From assembly GCA_002358905.1 (NCBI GenBank), contig DEPT01000038.1, positions 1 through 44,035 of the forward strand: a DNA stretch of 44,035 nucleotides, in the 5' to 3' direction. The stretch comes from Akkermansiaceae bacterium UBA3385 (GTDB taxonomy: Bacteria; Verrucomicrobiota; Verrucomicrobiia; Verrucomicrobiales; Akkermansiaceae). Below, in pieces: positions 1-6,700 of the stretch. The notes under the pieces were generated by a model that saw only the letters and a list, made by a program, of their open reading frames with translations, did not search any database and was not told the DNA's origin. The position numbers were made by a program, and so were the translations under genes. Every line of letters starts with the position of its first letter. Position 1 is the first letter of the stretch.

Positions 1-219
1 TTCTGACAATGGAAGAAAATGCGCTATGGCTTATCAAATCGTTGACAAGCTGCGCACATAATGGTAGGTTGCTGCACGGAGATTGGTTCATTTTTTAGCA
101 CCGTCAGTTTAGTAGCTGGCACCCCAGAACTCAATCTCCATTTTTGTTTTCTTTTTTCTTCTTAGTTTTGCTTCTCTTCCCCCGGCTTTCTTTAGAACGC
201 TTTTTGGACAGCTATGGCT

Positions 220-244
220 CTCTCCACAGAGCGGGGAGTTTTTT
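220..244 (+). terminator. Rho-independent terminator-like hairpin
   Basis: CTCTCC (220-225) pairs with GGGGAG (233-238), with one G-T wobble and a 7-base loop, and is followed by six T. It would end a transcript entering from the left edge. The preceding 200 bases hold no gene I can support; short open frames ending at 61 and 98 could be the tail of an upstream gene. Its T run touches the promoter of the next gene. Confidence 0.5.
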
Positions 245-270
245 ACTTTCCAGCGCGCCCCCAATATGCT
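242..270 (+). promoter_or_regulatory. Promoter of the first membrane protein gene
   Basis: TTTACT (242-247), a 17 bp spacer and TATGCT (265-270). The predicted transcription start is near 277, giving a leader of about 10 bases before the ATG at 287. An ATG at 266 lies inside the -10 box and so should not be the start codon. Confidence 0.5.
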
Positions 271-286
271 AGAATCCACCGCATTC

Positions 287-766
287 ATGAGAACGCGCAT
301 TACATGGTTTGAAGGTGTGGCCCTGCTGGTGGAGAAGAAGTTTCCCATTGGTCATGGGCCGTGGAAAATCATTTACCTGATAGCCATCATTGCGCTGCTG
401 CCCAGCGTGCTGAATCTGGGGCTGGGCACAGGCATGGCGGCCTATGCCTACGCCACTAAGGGCCTCTATGCCTCTCCCCCCTTCTCTGCGGAGAACACCC
501 TGCTCATCAACCTGATCAGCACGGCTCTGGGCTGGTTTCTGTGCAGCTGGCTGGTGCTGGTGTGGCGCCTGTTCCAGAGCCACCGCAAGGAAGTGCCCTA
601 CACCTCCCCCTGCTACCTCTGGATATCCGGCGCCGTAATACTGGCTTACCAGGTTCTGGCCATGGTTGCCATCATCCTGGCCCGCAGCACCACCTTCGGC
701 TCCATGATTCCGGTGCTGTGCATCCTCGCACTGCACTACGTGCACAAGACTATCTGTCGTCTCTGA
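287..766 (+). CDS. Four-helix membrane protein, paralogue A
   Basis: Protein of 159 residues with no family I recognise. Hydrophobic stretches at about residues 28-50, 71-93, 110-132 and 138-152 suggest four membrane helices, with a charged loop (RLFQSHRKEVPY, about 94-105) between helices 2 and 3. I start it at ATG 287 because the next upstream ATG (266) sits in the -10 box and because paralogue B (from 3901) matches from this codon onward. The two paralogues are nearly identical at DNA level over the first 70 bases and over the segment coding for helix 2 and the basic loop, including silent positions, while the remainder has drifted. That points to recent duplication or gene conversion. The last 17 bases overlap, tail to tail, the end of the ankyrin gene on the other strand. 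Function unknown. Confidence 0.75.
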   Translation: MRTRITWFEGVALLVEKKFPIGHGPWKIIYLIAIIALLPSVLNLGLGTGMAAYAYATKGLYASPPFSAENTLLINLISTALGWFLCSWLVLVWRLFQSHRKEVPYTSPCYLWISGAVILAYQVLAMVAIILARSTTFGSMIPVLCILALHYVHKTICRL

Positions 767-1226
767 TTTCGCGCAGAATATCGGCAGCGGTTCTGCCCCT
801 GTTATCGCGTATGCTGGCATCTGCCCCGGCTTCCAGCAGGGCGGCATAGAGGAGCGGAGCCTCAATGCCTTCTATATCGGCTGCAAGATGAAGCGGGGTA
901 CGGCCATCCTCCGGGATGCGAGCATTCACATCTGCCCCACGGCTGATAAGGTAGCGAACTACCCGCACCCCCTTTTCCTCATGCCCGGGGAAGCCTCCCA
1001 CATAGCAACAGATAGCCTGATGCAGCGGGGTAAGGCATATGGTTGTACCTTCATAATAGGGAGTCTTGTAGGCGCGGTTAATATCCGGAATCTCATCCAA
1101 TACAGAACCGATACAGACAATGTCCCCCGACGCAAGAGCACTGCGCAGCTCCGACCTGCCGCAGCACTGAGTCAGCAGAGGAAGCAGAGGAAGCAGAAGA
1201 CAAAGGGCGAAAACTCCACGAAGCAT
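750..1226 (-). CDS. Ankyrin-repeat lipoprotein
   Basis: Protein of 158 residues. The N-terminus has a short hydrophobic signal sequence ending in a lipobox-like LLTQC, so it is probably a lipid-anchored periplasmic protein. The body carries about three ankyrin repeats: TPLHQAI..., then VVRYLISRGADVNA, then GRTPLHLAADIEG...LLEAGADASIRDNRGRTAADIL. Ankyrin repeats mediate protein-protein contacts; the partner cannot be told from sequence. The start is ATG 1226, because a near-perfect promoter (TTGACA, 17 bp, TATAAC) places transcription start at about 1228, which excludes the in-frame GTG at 1232. It converges on the membrane protein gene and overlaps its 3' end by 17 bp. Confidence 0.8.
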   Translation of the reverse strand: MLRGVFALCLLLPLLPLLTQCCGRSELRSALASGDIVCIGSVLDEIPDINRAYKTPYYEGTTICLTPLHQAICCYVGGFPGHEEKGVRVVRYLISRGADVNARIPEDGRTPLHLAADIEGIEAPLLYAALLEAGADASIRDNRGRTAADILREIRDDR

Positions 1227-1234
1227 GTGCACAT

Positions 1235-1263
1235 GTTATAAATTTAGCGGAGTCGGATGTCAA
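1235..1263 (-). promoter_or_regulatory. Promoter of the ankyrin lipoprotein gene
   Basis: On the minus strand TTGACA (1258-1263), a 17 bp spacer and TATAAC (1235-1240). The ATG begins 8 bases after the -10 box, so the mRNA should have almost no leader. Confidence 0.7.
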
Positions 1264-1342
1264 GGTCTATCGCTTCCCAATAGCCAGTTGATATTATTCA
1301 CGCGTTGGCATCATTAAGCAGCAGCGACAAATCTGAGATTGT

Positions 1343-1509
1343 GGGGCTCATAGAGCCCCGCAACGTACCCGAGCCTCGCTCGGGTATTTCGTGCAGGCGC
1401 GACGCGACTGCATTTCATCCCGGCGCATGCCGTGATTTCATACACGCGCAGCGTGGATTTCATTGAGCCGCGTACGCGGCGACTGATTACCGCTGCATTA
1501 GCAGCGGTA
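1343..1509. repeat. Hairpin array, left half (ATTTCAT linkers)
   Basis: Seven short inverted repeats follow one another with almost no gap: GGGGCTC/GAGCCCC (1343-1359), TACCCGAGC/GCTCGGGTA (1366-1386), TGCAG/CTGCA with an inner GCG/CGC (1392-1412), an imperfect CGGC/GCCG unit (1419-1434), CACGC/GCGTG (1443-1455), GCCGCGTACGCGGC (1467-1480) and TACCGCTGC/GCAGCGGTA (1488-1509). Stem sequences differ from unit to unit, but several linkers are the same ATTTCAT. I see no ORF worth calling. The right half (1626-1825) has the reverse-complement linker, so the two halves face each other. Confidence 0.85.
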
Positions 1510-1625
1510 CTGCCGATATAGAGCACGCTTATTCCATTACAGAACCTTGGGAAAATAAAATTGCTTTTTCAATACTTTACATAACCCAATGAATAGTCAA
1601 ATGACAACACCTGCAGGAAGGGAAG
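1510..1625. other. Core between the two hairpin arrays
   Basis: About 116 bases without the short hairpins, clearly more AT-rich than either flank. It has no ORF and no convincing promoter; TTGCTT at 1561 followed by TA-rich sequence is the best candidate but is poorly spaced. It lies at the centre of symmetry of the array. Confidence 0.5.
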
Positions 1626-1825
1626 TTCCGCTGCTAATGCAGCGGAAACAAGTCGCTTCGCTCAATGAAATACACGGGCAAGCCCGTGATGAAATCCGCT
1701 CTAAGGGCGTATGAAAGCGCGGCTATCGCCGCACATGAAATACCGCCTGTCGGCGGTACGAAAGCGGCACGTTGTGCCGCATACTCGGCTTTCACTGGCG
1801 TGAAAGCCGAGTTCGACAATTGTCG
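1626..1825. repeat. Hairpin array, right half (ATGAAAT linkers)
   Basis: Successive stems: TTCCGCTGC/GCAGCGGAA (1626-1647), CACGGG/CCCGTG (1673-1688), CGCTC/GGGCG with one wobble (near 1697-1709), GCGGC/GCCGC (1719-1732), ACCGCC/GGCGGT (1742-1757), GCGGCAC/GTGCCGC (1764-1780), a 12 bp stem ACTCGGCTTTCA/TGAAAGCCGAGT (1783-1812) and the palindrome CGACAATTGTCG (1814-1825). Linkers are ATGAAAT or close variants. The first unit is an inverted copy of the last unit of the left half: loop taat here, atta there. Stems vary while the linker is kept, which suggests that folding matters more than stem sequence. Confidence 0.85.
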
Positions 1826-1923
1826 ATTTGTCGACGCTTGACTTATCATGCCCATGCATCATTTATTGCGTAGACCAGCAAATCTGAACAGACCCGTTTT
1901 TGCTTGTTTCAGCACAATGGAGG

Positions 1924-1952
1924 TTGACACATTCAATGCAGAGGCGTAGCAT
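1924..1952 (+). promoter_or_regulatory. Promoter of the 634-residue secreted protein
   Basis: TTGACA (1924-1929), a 17 bp spacer and TAGCAT (1947-1952). Transcription should start at about 1959-1960, on or next to the ATG at 1960, giving a leaderless mRNA. In-frame starts at 1900 and 1951 lie upstream of that point. Confidence 0.7.
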
Positions 1953-1959
1953 GATAAGC

Positions 1960-3864
1960 ATGAAACGTTGGGGCTTGATTCTCCTCTCCATGCTTTGCAG
2001 CGCGCTTGCGGCAGAACCGCCTGCCGATGTGCGCACATGGACACCGCAGCAAAAGCTGGCATTACTGAGCGGCATCTCAGACAAGGAAACAGCCGACACC
2101 GCAGCGGAACTGATTAACAGCGATTCAACCTTCTTCTTCACCCTTGAACAGGCAGAGGATGAATCAGTCAGTGAAATTACCGAAAAACTTCGCAGGGAAT
2201 ACTACTTCTGCTCCGAGGCACTGGCCGCAGCACTGGATGACGATTCCCCCGGCGCAGCTGAGAAACCGCAAGCGGCAACACCAGCCATTCTGGCAGAATT
2301 GGAAGACCGCGTCCGCCGCGCCCTTCCGCTGGTGCCGGAAAAACTACGGGCGGGAATCAGTGGCGGCCCGGGCTTCAGCCGGGAAACCTCATGGGTATTC
2401 ACCAGACCTTATGACCCCGACTGGCAATACAGGGATTTCGAATGTTATTTTGCTCCGCAAGCCCTGATTGGAGGCGCAAACCAAGCTCCTGTTTTCATGG
2501 AATCGAGAACAGAACTGCGGCAAGGAAGAACCTACCATGTCTCCACCGTGGTTGTTTTTCACCGCCAGCGGAAGCATGAAGTGGATATCTGGGTGGATAT
2601 CACAGACAGTCCGGCTGCAGCCGATGGCGATGCGAGTGATTCTCCTATGAGTCAGGAGGAACGTGACAACGCGCATCTCATCCGTTCACAGCACATATTG
2701 GACATTCTGAGCAAGGTGCACGACCACAGATCAGCCGATGCCGCTGCTGATTATCTGTGGGACATGAACAGCGCCGCTCTTGATTTTGATTTCCTGCACA
2801 CGGCAGATTTACCACAACAGGAAGATGCCCTCAACAAACTTCAGCAGGAATTACGGCAGCGTCGCTATTATGGCTCAGAACTTCTGGCCTCATACCTGGG
2901 GCGTCCGCACGATGCTTACGAAGCACAGCCCCTCACCCACGAGGCGACGCAGGAGCTCGAGTCCCTCATGCGGCAGCAACTCGCCAAGGCCGCAGAGCCG
3001 GAGATTCAGCACCTTGCCGGAGGCCCTGGCTTTACCCCGCAAACAGCCTGGCGCATTCCCGCACACCTCAGTATCGAACGACTCAGGCAATCCGTATTTC
3101 ACCATGATACATTGCTGGACACGCTCATTATGCGGGGCGAGGCATTTGATTATTTGTCCGGCGATACCTCATGCGGCATTCTGAATGGAAGATATTATGA
3201 ACAGCACCAGGTAGAATGGCTGCATCATGGCAAGCTGTTTCACTTTTCCGTGTGGCTGGATTGCTCAGACGGAAAATACATCCCCACGGAGGAGGAGCTA
3301 AACCGCGAAGAGGAACAATACACCCGAGACCTGCAGCATAACATCAACATTCTGGAAAGCCTCTTAAACGACTCCACCGCCAGTGAAGCAGTGGCGCAGC
3401 ATCAGATGCCCAAAGAGCTCATCAACTATTCTAAAAGAAAATTCTGCAACGTTTTTGAAATATCCCCGCAGGAGGAGAAATGGTACGAGCTGCTTGCACA
3501 AGCAAGAAAAAAGGGATTAGTGCCCGCATTGAAATCCACAGAGTCCGGCAGAGAAATCCAACAGGCTCGCGAAACAAAGCTTGAACGATACACACAGGCC
3601 TTGTGTCGTCTGCTACCGGAAGTAAACAACCGGTCCGGCGCCACAACTGCCGCCCGCGAGCTCTACCAACTGGGAGGACGCGATATCTTTTCGCACGAGG
3701 GGCTACTCCAAAATGCACCCCTGAGCCAGGAAATAAACACCACCGCCGGTCACCTCCGGCGTATCCGCGAAGCCGATTACTTTGGTTCCATGGACCTAGC
3801 AGAAATACTCATCGAACGCATAGGACCCTGCAGCAACCCCGGTGACACGAATCAAACGCCTTGA
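1960..3864 (+). CDS. Secreted protein with internal repeats, function unknown
   Basis: Protein of 634 residues. Residues 1-18 (MKRWGLILLSMLCSALA, then AEPP) look like a cleavable signal peptide, so it is probably exported. I do not recognise the family. It is built from repeated modules. Module 1 contains RREYYFCSEALAAAL, GGPGFSRETSWVF and a hydrophobic strand ending WVDITD; module 2 contains RQRRYYGSELLASYL, GGPGFTPQTAWRIP and FSVWLDCSDG. A third, partial copy near the C-terminus keeps only READYFGSMDLAEIL. The long linkers are rich in Glu, Gln and Ala and probably helical. It is transcribed alone from a strong leaderless-type promoter just right of the hairpin array. Start chosen from the promoter position and the signal peptide. 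Confidence 0.75.
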   Translation: MKRWGLILLSMLCSALAAEPPADVRTWTPQQKLALLSGISDKETADTAAELINSDSTFFFTLEQAEDESVSEITEKLRREYYFCSEALAAALDDDSPGAAEKPQAATPAILAELEDRVRRALPLVPEKLRAGISGGPGFSRETSWVFTRPYDPDWQYRDFECYFAPQALIGGANQAPVFMESRTELRQGRTYHVSTVVVFHRQRKHEVDIWVDITDSPAAADGDASDSPMSQEERDNAHLIRSQHILDILSKVHDHRSADAAADYLWDMNSAALDFDFLHTADLPQQEDALNKLQQELRQRRYYGSELLASYLGRPHDAYEAQPLTHEATQELESLMRQQLAKAAEPEIQHLAGGPGFTPQTAWRIPAHLSIERLRQSVFHHDTLLDTLIMRGEAFDYLSGDTSCGILNGRYYEQHQVEWLHHGKLFHFSVWLDCSDGKYIPTEEELNREEEQYTRDLQHNINILESLLNDSTASEAVAQHQMPKELINYSKRKFCNVFEISPQEEKWYELLAQARKKGLVPALKSTESGREIQQARETKLERYTQALCRLLPEVNNRSGATTAARELYQLGGRDIFSHEGLLQNAPLSQEINTTAGHLRRIREADYFGSMDLAEILIERIGPCSNPGDTNQTP

Positions 3865-3890
3865 CTTTCATACCCATGGCATAGTATGAT
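3861..3890 (+). promoter_or_regulatory. Promoter of membrane protein paralogue B
   Basis: TTGACT (3861-3866), an 18 bp spacer and TATGAT (3885-3890), beginning right at the end of the preceding gene. Transcription start is expected near 3897, four bases before the ATG at 3901, which is immediately followed by a TAA stop. Confidence 0.65.
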
Positions 3891-3942
3891 TTCGCCATCA
3901 ATGTAAACGCGCATTACATGGTTTGAAGGAGTTGCCCTGCTG

Positions 3943-4380
3943 GTGGAAAAGAAGTTTCCCATCGGCCATGGTCCGTGGATGCTAGCCTACCTGATTGCCA
4001 TCATTGCGCTGCTGCCCAGCGTGCTGAGCCTGTCGCTGGGCACCGGAATCGTGGCCTACGCCTACGCCACAGGCGGTCTCTACAGCCAGGACGGTCATTC
4101 CGAAGACATGACCCTGCTCTTTAATGTAGTAGCCACCGCCCTGGGCTGGTTCCTGCGCAGCTGGCTGGTGCTGGTGTGGCGCCTGTTCCAGAGCCACCGC
4201 AAGGAAGTACCCTACACCTCTCCCTGTTACCTCTGGATTTCCGGCGCCGTGGTACTGGCAGACCTCGCCCTCGTCATGGTGGGCATCCTCATGGCGCAGA
4301 AATCAACCTTTGGCGCAGTGTTTCCCGTGGTGTGCATCCTCGTCCTGCGCTATGTTCACAAAAGCATCAGCCGCAGCTGA
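3943..4380 (+). CDS. Four-helix membrane protein, paralogue B, with damaged start
   Basis: 145 residues if begun at GTG 3943. It is paralogous to the protein at 287-766 throughout, with the same predicted four helices and the same RLFQSHRKEVPYTSPCYLWI loop. In paralogue A the gene begins ATG-AGA-ACG. Here the matching position, 3901, reads ATG-TAA-ACG, so the ancestral start is followed at once by a stop, although the 14 codons after it still match paralogue A closely. Translation must use the GTG at 3943 or another weak codon, lose the first 15 residues, or not occur. The promoter is intact and correctly placed for the lost ATG. It could be a recent pseudogene, a truncated but working protein or a sequencing error; conservation of the rest suggests the loss is recent. 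Confidence 0.6.
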   Translation: MEKKFPIGHGPWMLAYLIAIIALLPSVLSLSLGTGIVAYAYATGGLYSQDGHSEDMTLLFNVVATALGWFLRSWLVLVWRLFQSHRKEVPYTSPCYLWISGAVVLADLALVMVGILMAQKSTFGAVFPVVCILVLRYVHKSISRS

Positions 4381-4382
4381 AT

Positions 4383-4826
4383 TCAGCTTTCGGTTTCTTG
4401 ATAGCCTCCCGAAACCTCATACAGCACCGGCATAGGGGTGGACACTCTCCCCTGCTGCATCAGGTGGCGATAGATATTGCACGGAGTCCATTCTCCGCGG
4501 CGGTCATCATAGAGCACAAAGCCCGATTCGCGTAGCACCTGGAACACATCTTCCAGGCGCCAGCCAAAAACATCATCTGTATCCGAACCACCTGGCGCTA
4601 CGGAAATCCGGCAACGGTGATAGCTGAACGCACCCAAGCCCAGGAGCCGCGACACTGCACACTTCAGCAACCTTCTGAGCTTCCCCCGGAAACATTCGGA
4701 GCAATAGCGATGGATAAAATCCGCTGGCAAGGCATTCCTGCAGCCGATGTGCAACAGAAACACAGCGCAACCGTCCTTTACGGTTTCCAGTTCCAGCACC
4801 ACATTACGATGAACCTTACTACACAT
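4383..4826 (-). CDS. Hypothetical protein
   Basis: Predicted 147 residues, no recognised family. The N-terminal half is rich in Cys and basic residues (HRYCSECFRGKLRRLLKC); the C-terminal half (DVFGWRLEDVFQVLRESGFVLYDD) looks like a small globular fold. No signal peptide or membrane segment is evident. It converges on paralogue B, with only two bases between the two stop codons, and begins about 30 bases after the terminator that follows the tRNA gene. I see only a weak promoter (TATCGT as -10), so the start is uncertain. Confidence 0.5.
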   Translation of the reverse strand: MCSKVHRNVVLELETVKDGCAVFLLHIGCRNALPADFIHRYCSECFRGKLRRLLKCAVSRLLGLGAFSYHRCRISVAPGGSDTDDVFGWRLEDVFQVLRESGFVLYDDRRGEWTPCNIYRHLMQQGRVSTPMPVLYEVSGGYQETES

Positions 4827-4853
4827 AACGATAAGTTTACTTCCAGGAAAAGG

Positions 4854-4885
4854 AAAAAGCCGCTGAGAAATCTCAACGGCTTTTT
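4854..4885. terminator. Bidirectional terminator after tRNA-fMet
   Basis: AAAAAGCCGCTGAGA and TCTCAACGGCTTTTT pair over 15 positions with a single mismatch and a two-base centre, with A and T runs at the ends. It lies six bases beyond the 3' end of the tRNA gene on the minus strand. Confidence 0.85.
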
Positions 4886-4890
4886 CAGAG

Positions 4891-4964
4891 TTGCGGGAGC
4901 AGGATTTGAACCTGCGGCCTTCAGGTTATGAGCCTGACGAGCTACCTGGCTGCTCCATCCCGCG
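4891..4964 (-). tRNA. tRNA-fMet (CAT anticodon)
   Basis: On the minus strand the cloverleaf reads clearly: acceptor CGCGGGA/TCCCGCA with the unpaired C1-A72 typical of initiator tRNA, D arm GAGC/GCTC, anticodon stem with three consecutive G-C pairs next to the loop except for one A-T, anticodon loop CTCATAA, and T arm with GTTCAAATC. The terminal CCA is not encoded. It has its own promoter upstream and a strong terminator downstream, so it is a single-gene transcript. The initiator assignment rests on the C1-A72 mismatch and close likeness to bacterial fMet tRNAs. Confidence 0.95.
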
Positions 4965-4999
4965 ATTTTATTCAGGCCACCCTTAGTGGGTGCGGCGAG

Positions 5000-5028
5000 A
5001 ATATACCACTACATCCGCGCGACGTCAA
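5000..5028 (-). promoter_or_regulatory. Promoter of tRNA-fMet
   Basis: On the minus strand TTGACG (5023-5028), a 17 bp spacer and TATATT (5000-5005). It drives the tRNA and is divergent from the methyltransferase promoter about 100 bp away. Confidence 0.75.
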
Positions 5029-5133
5029 GACCTTTTTGAAAAAAAATCATGATTTTTTCTATTTTTTTCTAATTCTGGCAAGAAAGCCCAGTGCTGTCCC
5101 GAACCGCGAACAGACAGGCTCAAGAAAAACCAC

Positions 5134-5162
5134 TTGACGCACCATGTTGCATCTGCTAGAGT
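5134..5162 (+). promoter_or_regulatory. Promoter of the adenine methyltransferase gene
   Basis: TTGACG (5134-5139), a 17 bp spacer and TAGAGT (5157-5162), with the ATG at 5170 eight bases after the -10 box. A longer reading frame that opens at TTG 5134 would begin inside the -35 box and is therefore unlikely. Confidence 0.7.
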
Positions 5163-5169
5163 TGCCGCA

Positions 5170-6279
5170 ATGAACGGCGCACCACCAGTCGGGGAGAATC
5201 CCCGGTATCTGCAGGAGCAGATTATCACCTACCTGGGTAACAAGCGCCGTCTGCTCGATTTCATTGGTCAGGCGGTGGCGCAGGTCCGGGCAAAACTGGG
5301 CGGTCGCAAGTTGCGGTGTTTCGATGCCTTTTCAGGCAGTGGTATTGTGAGCCGATACATGAAACAACACGCCGAGCTTCTTTACACCAACGACCTGGAA
5401 GATTACGCCAGGGTTCTGAACACCTGTTATCTGGCCAATAGTGACAGCGTTGAAGCAGCTGACCTGCCGGAAGTGCACGCCCATTTGGTACAGCAGATTA
5501 AGGAAGCCCCCTCCCCCGGACTGCTGACTGAACTTTACGCCCCGCAGGATGATGAGCACATCCGCAAGGGGGAACGTGTCTTTTACACACACAGCAATGC
5601 GCTGTACCTGGACACCGCCCGGCAGCACATCAGCCGTCTGCCGCTGGATATTCAGCACTTTTTCCTGGCGCCCCTGCTCTGCGAAGCCTCCATTCACACC
5701 AACACTGCCGGTATCTTCAAAGGTTTTTATAAAAACCAGGAAGGAATCGGGCAATTCGGGGGCAGCGGAGCCAACGCACTGCAGCGCATCAAAGCTCCCA
5801 TTTCTCTGCCTTTACCGATTTTTTCCCGCTTCGACTGCGAGCACCATGTGCTGCAATGCGATGCCACCGCTGCAGCAGGCACACTGCCGGAACTCGATTT
5901 CGCCTATCTGGATCCGCCTTACAACCAACACCCCTACGGTTCCAATTATTTCATGCTGAACCTGCTTCTGCGCTACGAGCGGCCTAAGCACCTTTCAGCA
6001 GTATCCGGCATTCCCGCCGACTGGAACAGATCTCCATACAACAAACGCGCGCAGGTTCAGGAGGCACTGGATTCCCTGTTGGCAGTCCTCCCGGCACGTT
6101 TCATTCTTATTTCATACAATTCCGAAGGCTTCATCACTCTGCCCGCCATGCAGCAACTGCTGAGCCGCCACGGTAAGGTCCAGCTCATGCAGACAGACTA
6201 CGCCACGTTCCGCGGCTGTCGTAATCTGCAGGCGCGGGCGCTTTCCGTCAAGGAATACCTTTTCCTGCTGCAAAAGTGA
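5170..6279 (+). CDS. D12-class DNA adenine N6-methyltransferase
   Basis: Protein of 369 residues. YLGNKRRLL (21-29) and DAFSGSG (52-58) form the N-terminal AdoMet-binding part, and DPPYN (248-252) is the catalytic motif, in the order expected for alpha-class (D12, Dam/DpnM-like) enzymes that methylate adenine in duplex DNA. The long segment between them, about 60-235, would hold the target-recognition domain, so the recognised site cannot be read from sequence. No restriction endonuclase gene accompanies it here; it may be a solitary regulatory or protective methylase. It is transcribed alone from a leaderless-type promoter. Start at ATG 5170 is fixed by promoter position. Confidence 0.9.
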   Translation: MNGAPPVGENPRYLQEQIITYLGNKRRLLDFIGQAVAQVRAKLGGRKLRCFDAFSGSGIVSRYMKQHAELLYTNDLEDYARVLNTCYLANSDSVEAADLPEVHAHLVQQIKEAPSPGLLTELYAPQDDEHIRKGERVFYTHSNALYLDTARQHISRLPLDIQHFFLAPLLCEASIHTNTAGIFKGFYKNQEGIGQFGGSGANALQRIKAPISLPLPIFSRFDCEHHVLQCDATAAAGTLPELDFAYLDPPYNQHPYGSNYFMLNLLLRYERPKHLSAVSGIPADWNRSPYNKRAQVQEALDSLLAVLPARFILISYNSEGFITLPAMQQLLSRHGKVQLMQTDYATFRGCRNLQARALSVKEYLFLLQK

Positions 6280-6291
6280 CGCAGAACATGC

Positions 6292-6319
6292 TTGACGCTA
6301 GCCGATATGAGCGTATGAT
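6292..6319 (+). promoter_or_regulatory. Promoter of the lipoprotein/membrane-protein pair
   Basis: TTGACG (6292-6297), a 16 bp spacer and TATGAT (6314-6319). Transcription start is predicted at about 6326, which is the first base of the GTG start codon. Confidence 0.7.
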
Positions 6320-6325
6320 TGATGC

Positions 6326-6700
6326 GTGAATCATCTCTCAACCCTCACCAGCTTGTGTGCCTGTGCGGTGCTCGCCATTTCGCTGAGCAGTTGCTACCCG
6401 CAGGCAGATAATCCGGAACAAATCCGTCTGGCGCATGAGCAGAATGCCGCCATGCGCAAGGAAATCACCCGCATGCAGCAACTCATTAATCAAGCCGGTG
6501 ACATTGAACCCGGCCTGGCCGAAAGCATTTCAGCCAAGGAACAGCAGCTTACTGCCGCCCTCAACGAGCTCAAGCAACTCAAGCGCCAGCAGACCGATGC
6601 CAAGCTTCGTGTTATCCAGCTCCAGGACCGACTGGATGCCTTCCGTTCCAATTTCCGCATGCTTCAGAGTGAAACCGCCAACCTCCACAAACGACAATGA
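6326..6700 (+). CDS. Small coiled-coil lipoprotein
   Basis: Protein of 124 residues starting at GTG. The N-terminus has a hydrophobic signal ending LAISLSSC, a good lipobox, so it is probably lipid-anchored in the envelope. The rest (about 30-124) is charged and helical, with heptad-like spacing (EQQLTAALNELKQLKRQQ), and should form a coiled coil. The stop codon overlaps the ATG of the next gene (ATGA), so the two are translationally coupled and probably act together. No enzymatic motif is seen. Confidence 0.75.
   Translation: MNHLSTLTSLCACAVLAISLSSCYPQADNPEQIRLAHEQNAAMRKEITRMQQLINQAGDIEPGLAESISAKEQQLTAALNELKQLKRQQTDAKLRVIQLQDRLDAFRSNFRMLQSETANLHKRQ

Noticed and set aside
2..61. C-terminal end of an upstream gene ending SDNGRKCAMAYQIVDKLRT
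   Set aside because: Only 19 codons are visible and a second frame is open too (to 98); not enough to choose or to call a product.
109..348. Lys-rich 79-codon frame on the minus strand
   Set aside because: Low-complexity translation of a T-rich stretch that includes a terminator; it overlaps the start and promoter of the membrane protein gene.
1343..1825. CRISPR array
   Set aside because: The repeated unit is a hairpin whose sequence changes each time, linkers are only about 7 bases, there are no 30-base spacers and no cas genes.
5134..5169. Longer N-terminus for the adenine methyltransferase
   Set aside because: The TTG at 5134 is the first base of the -35 hexamer; the family-like sequence begins after ATG 5170.
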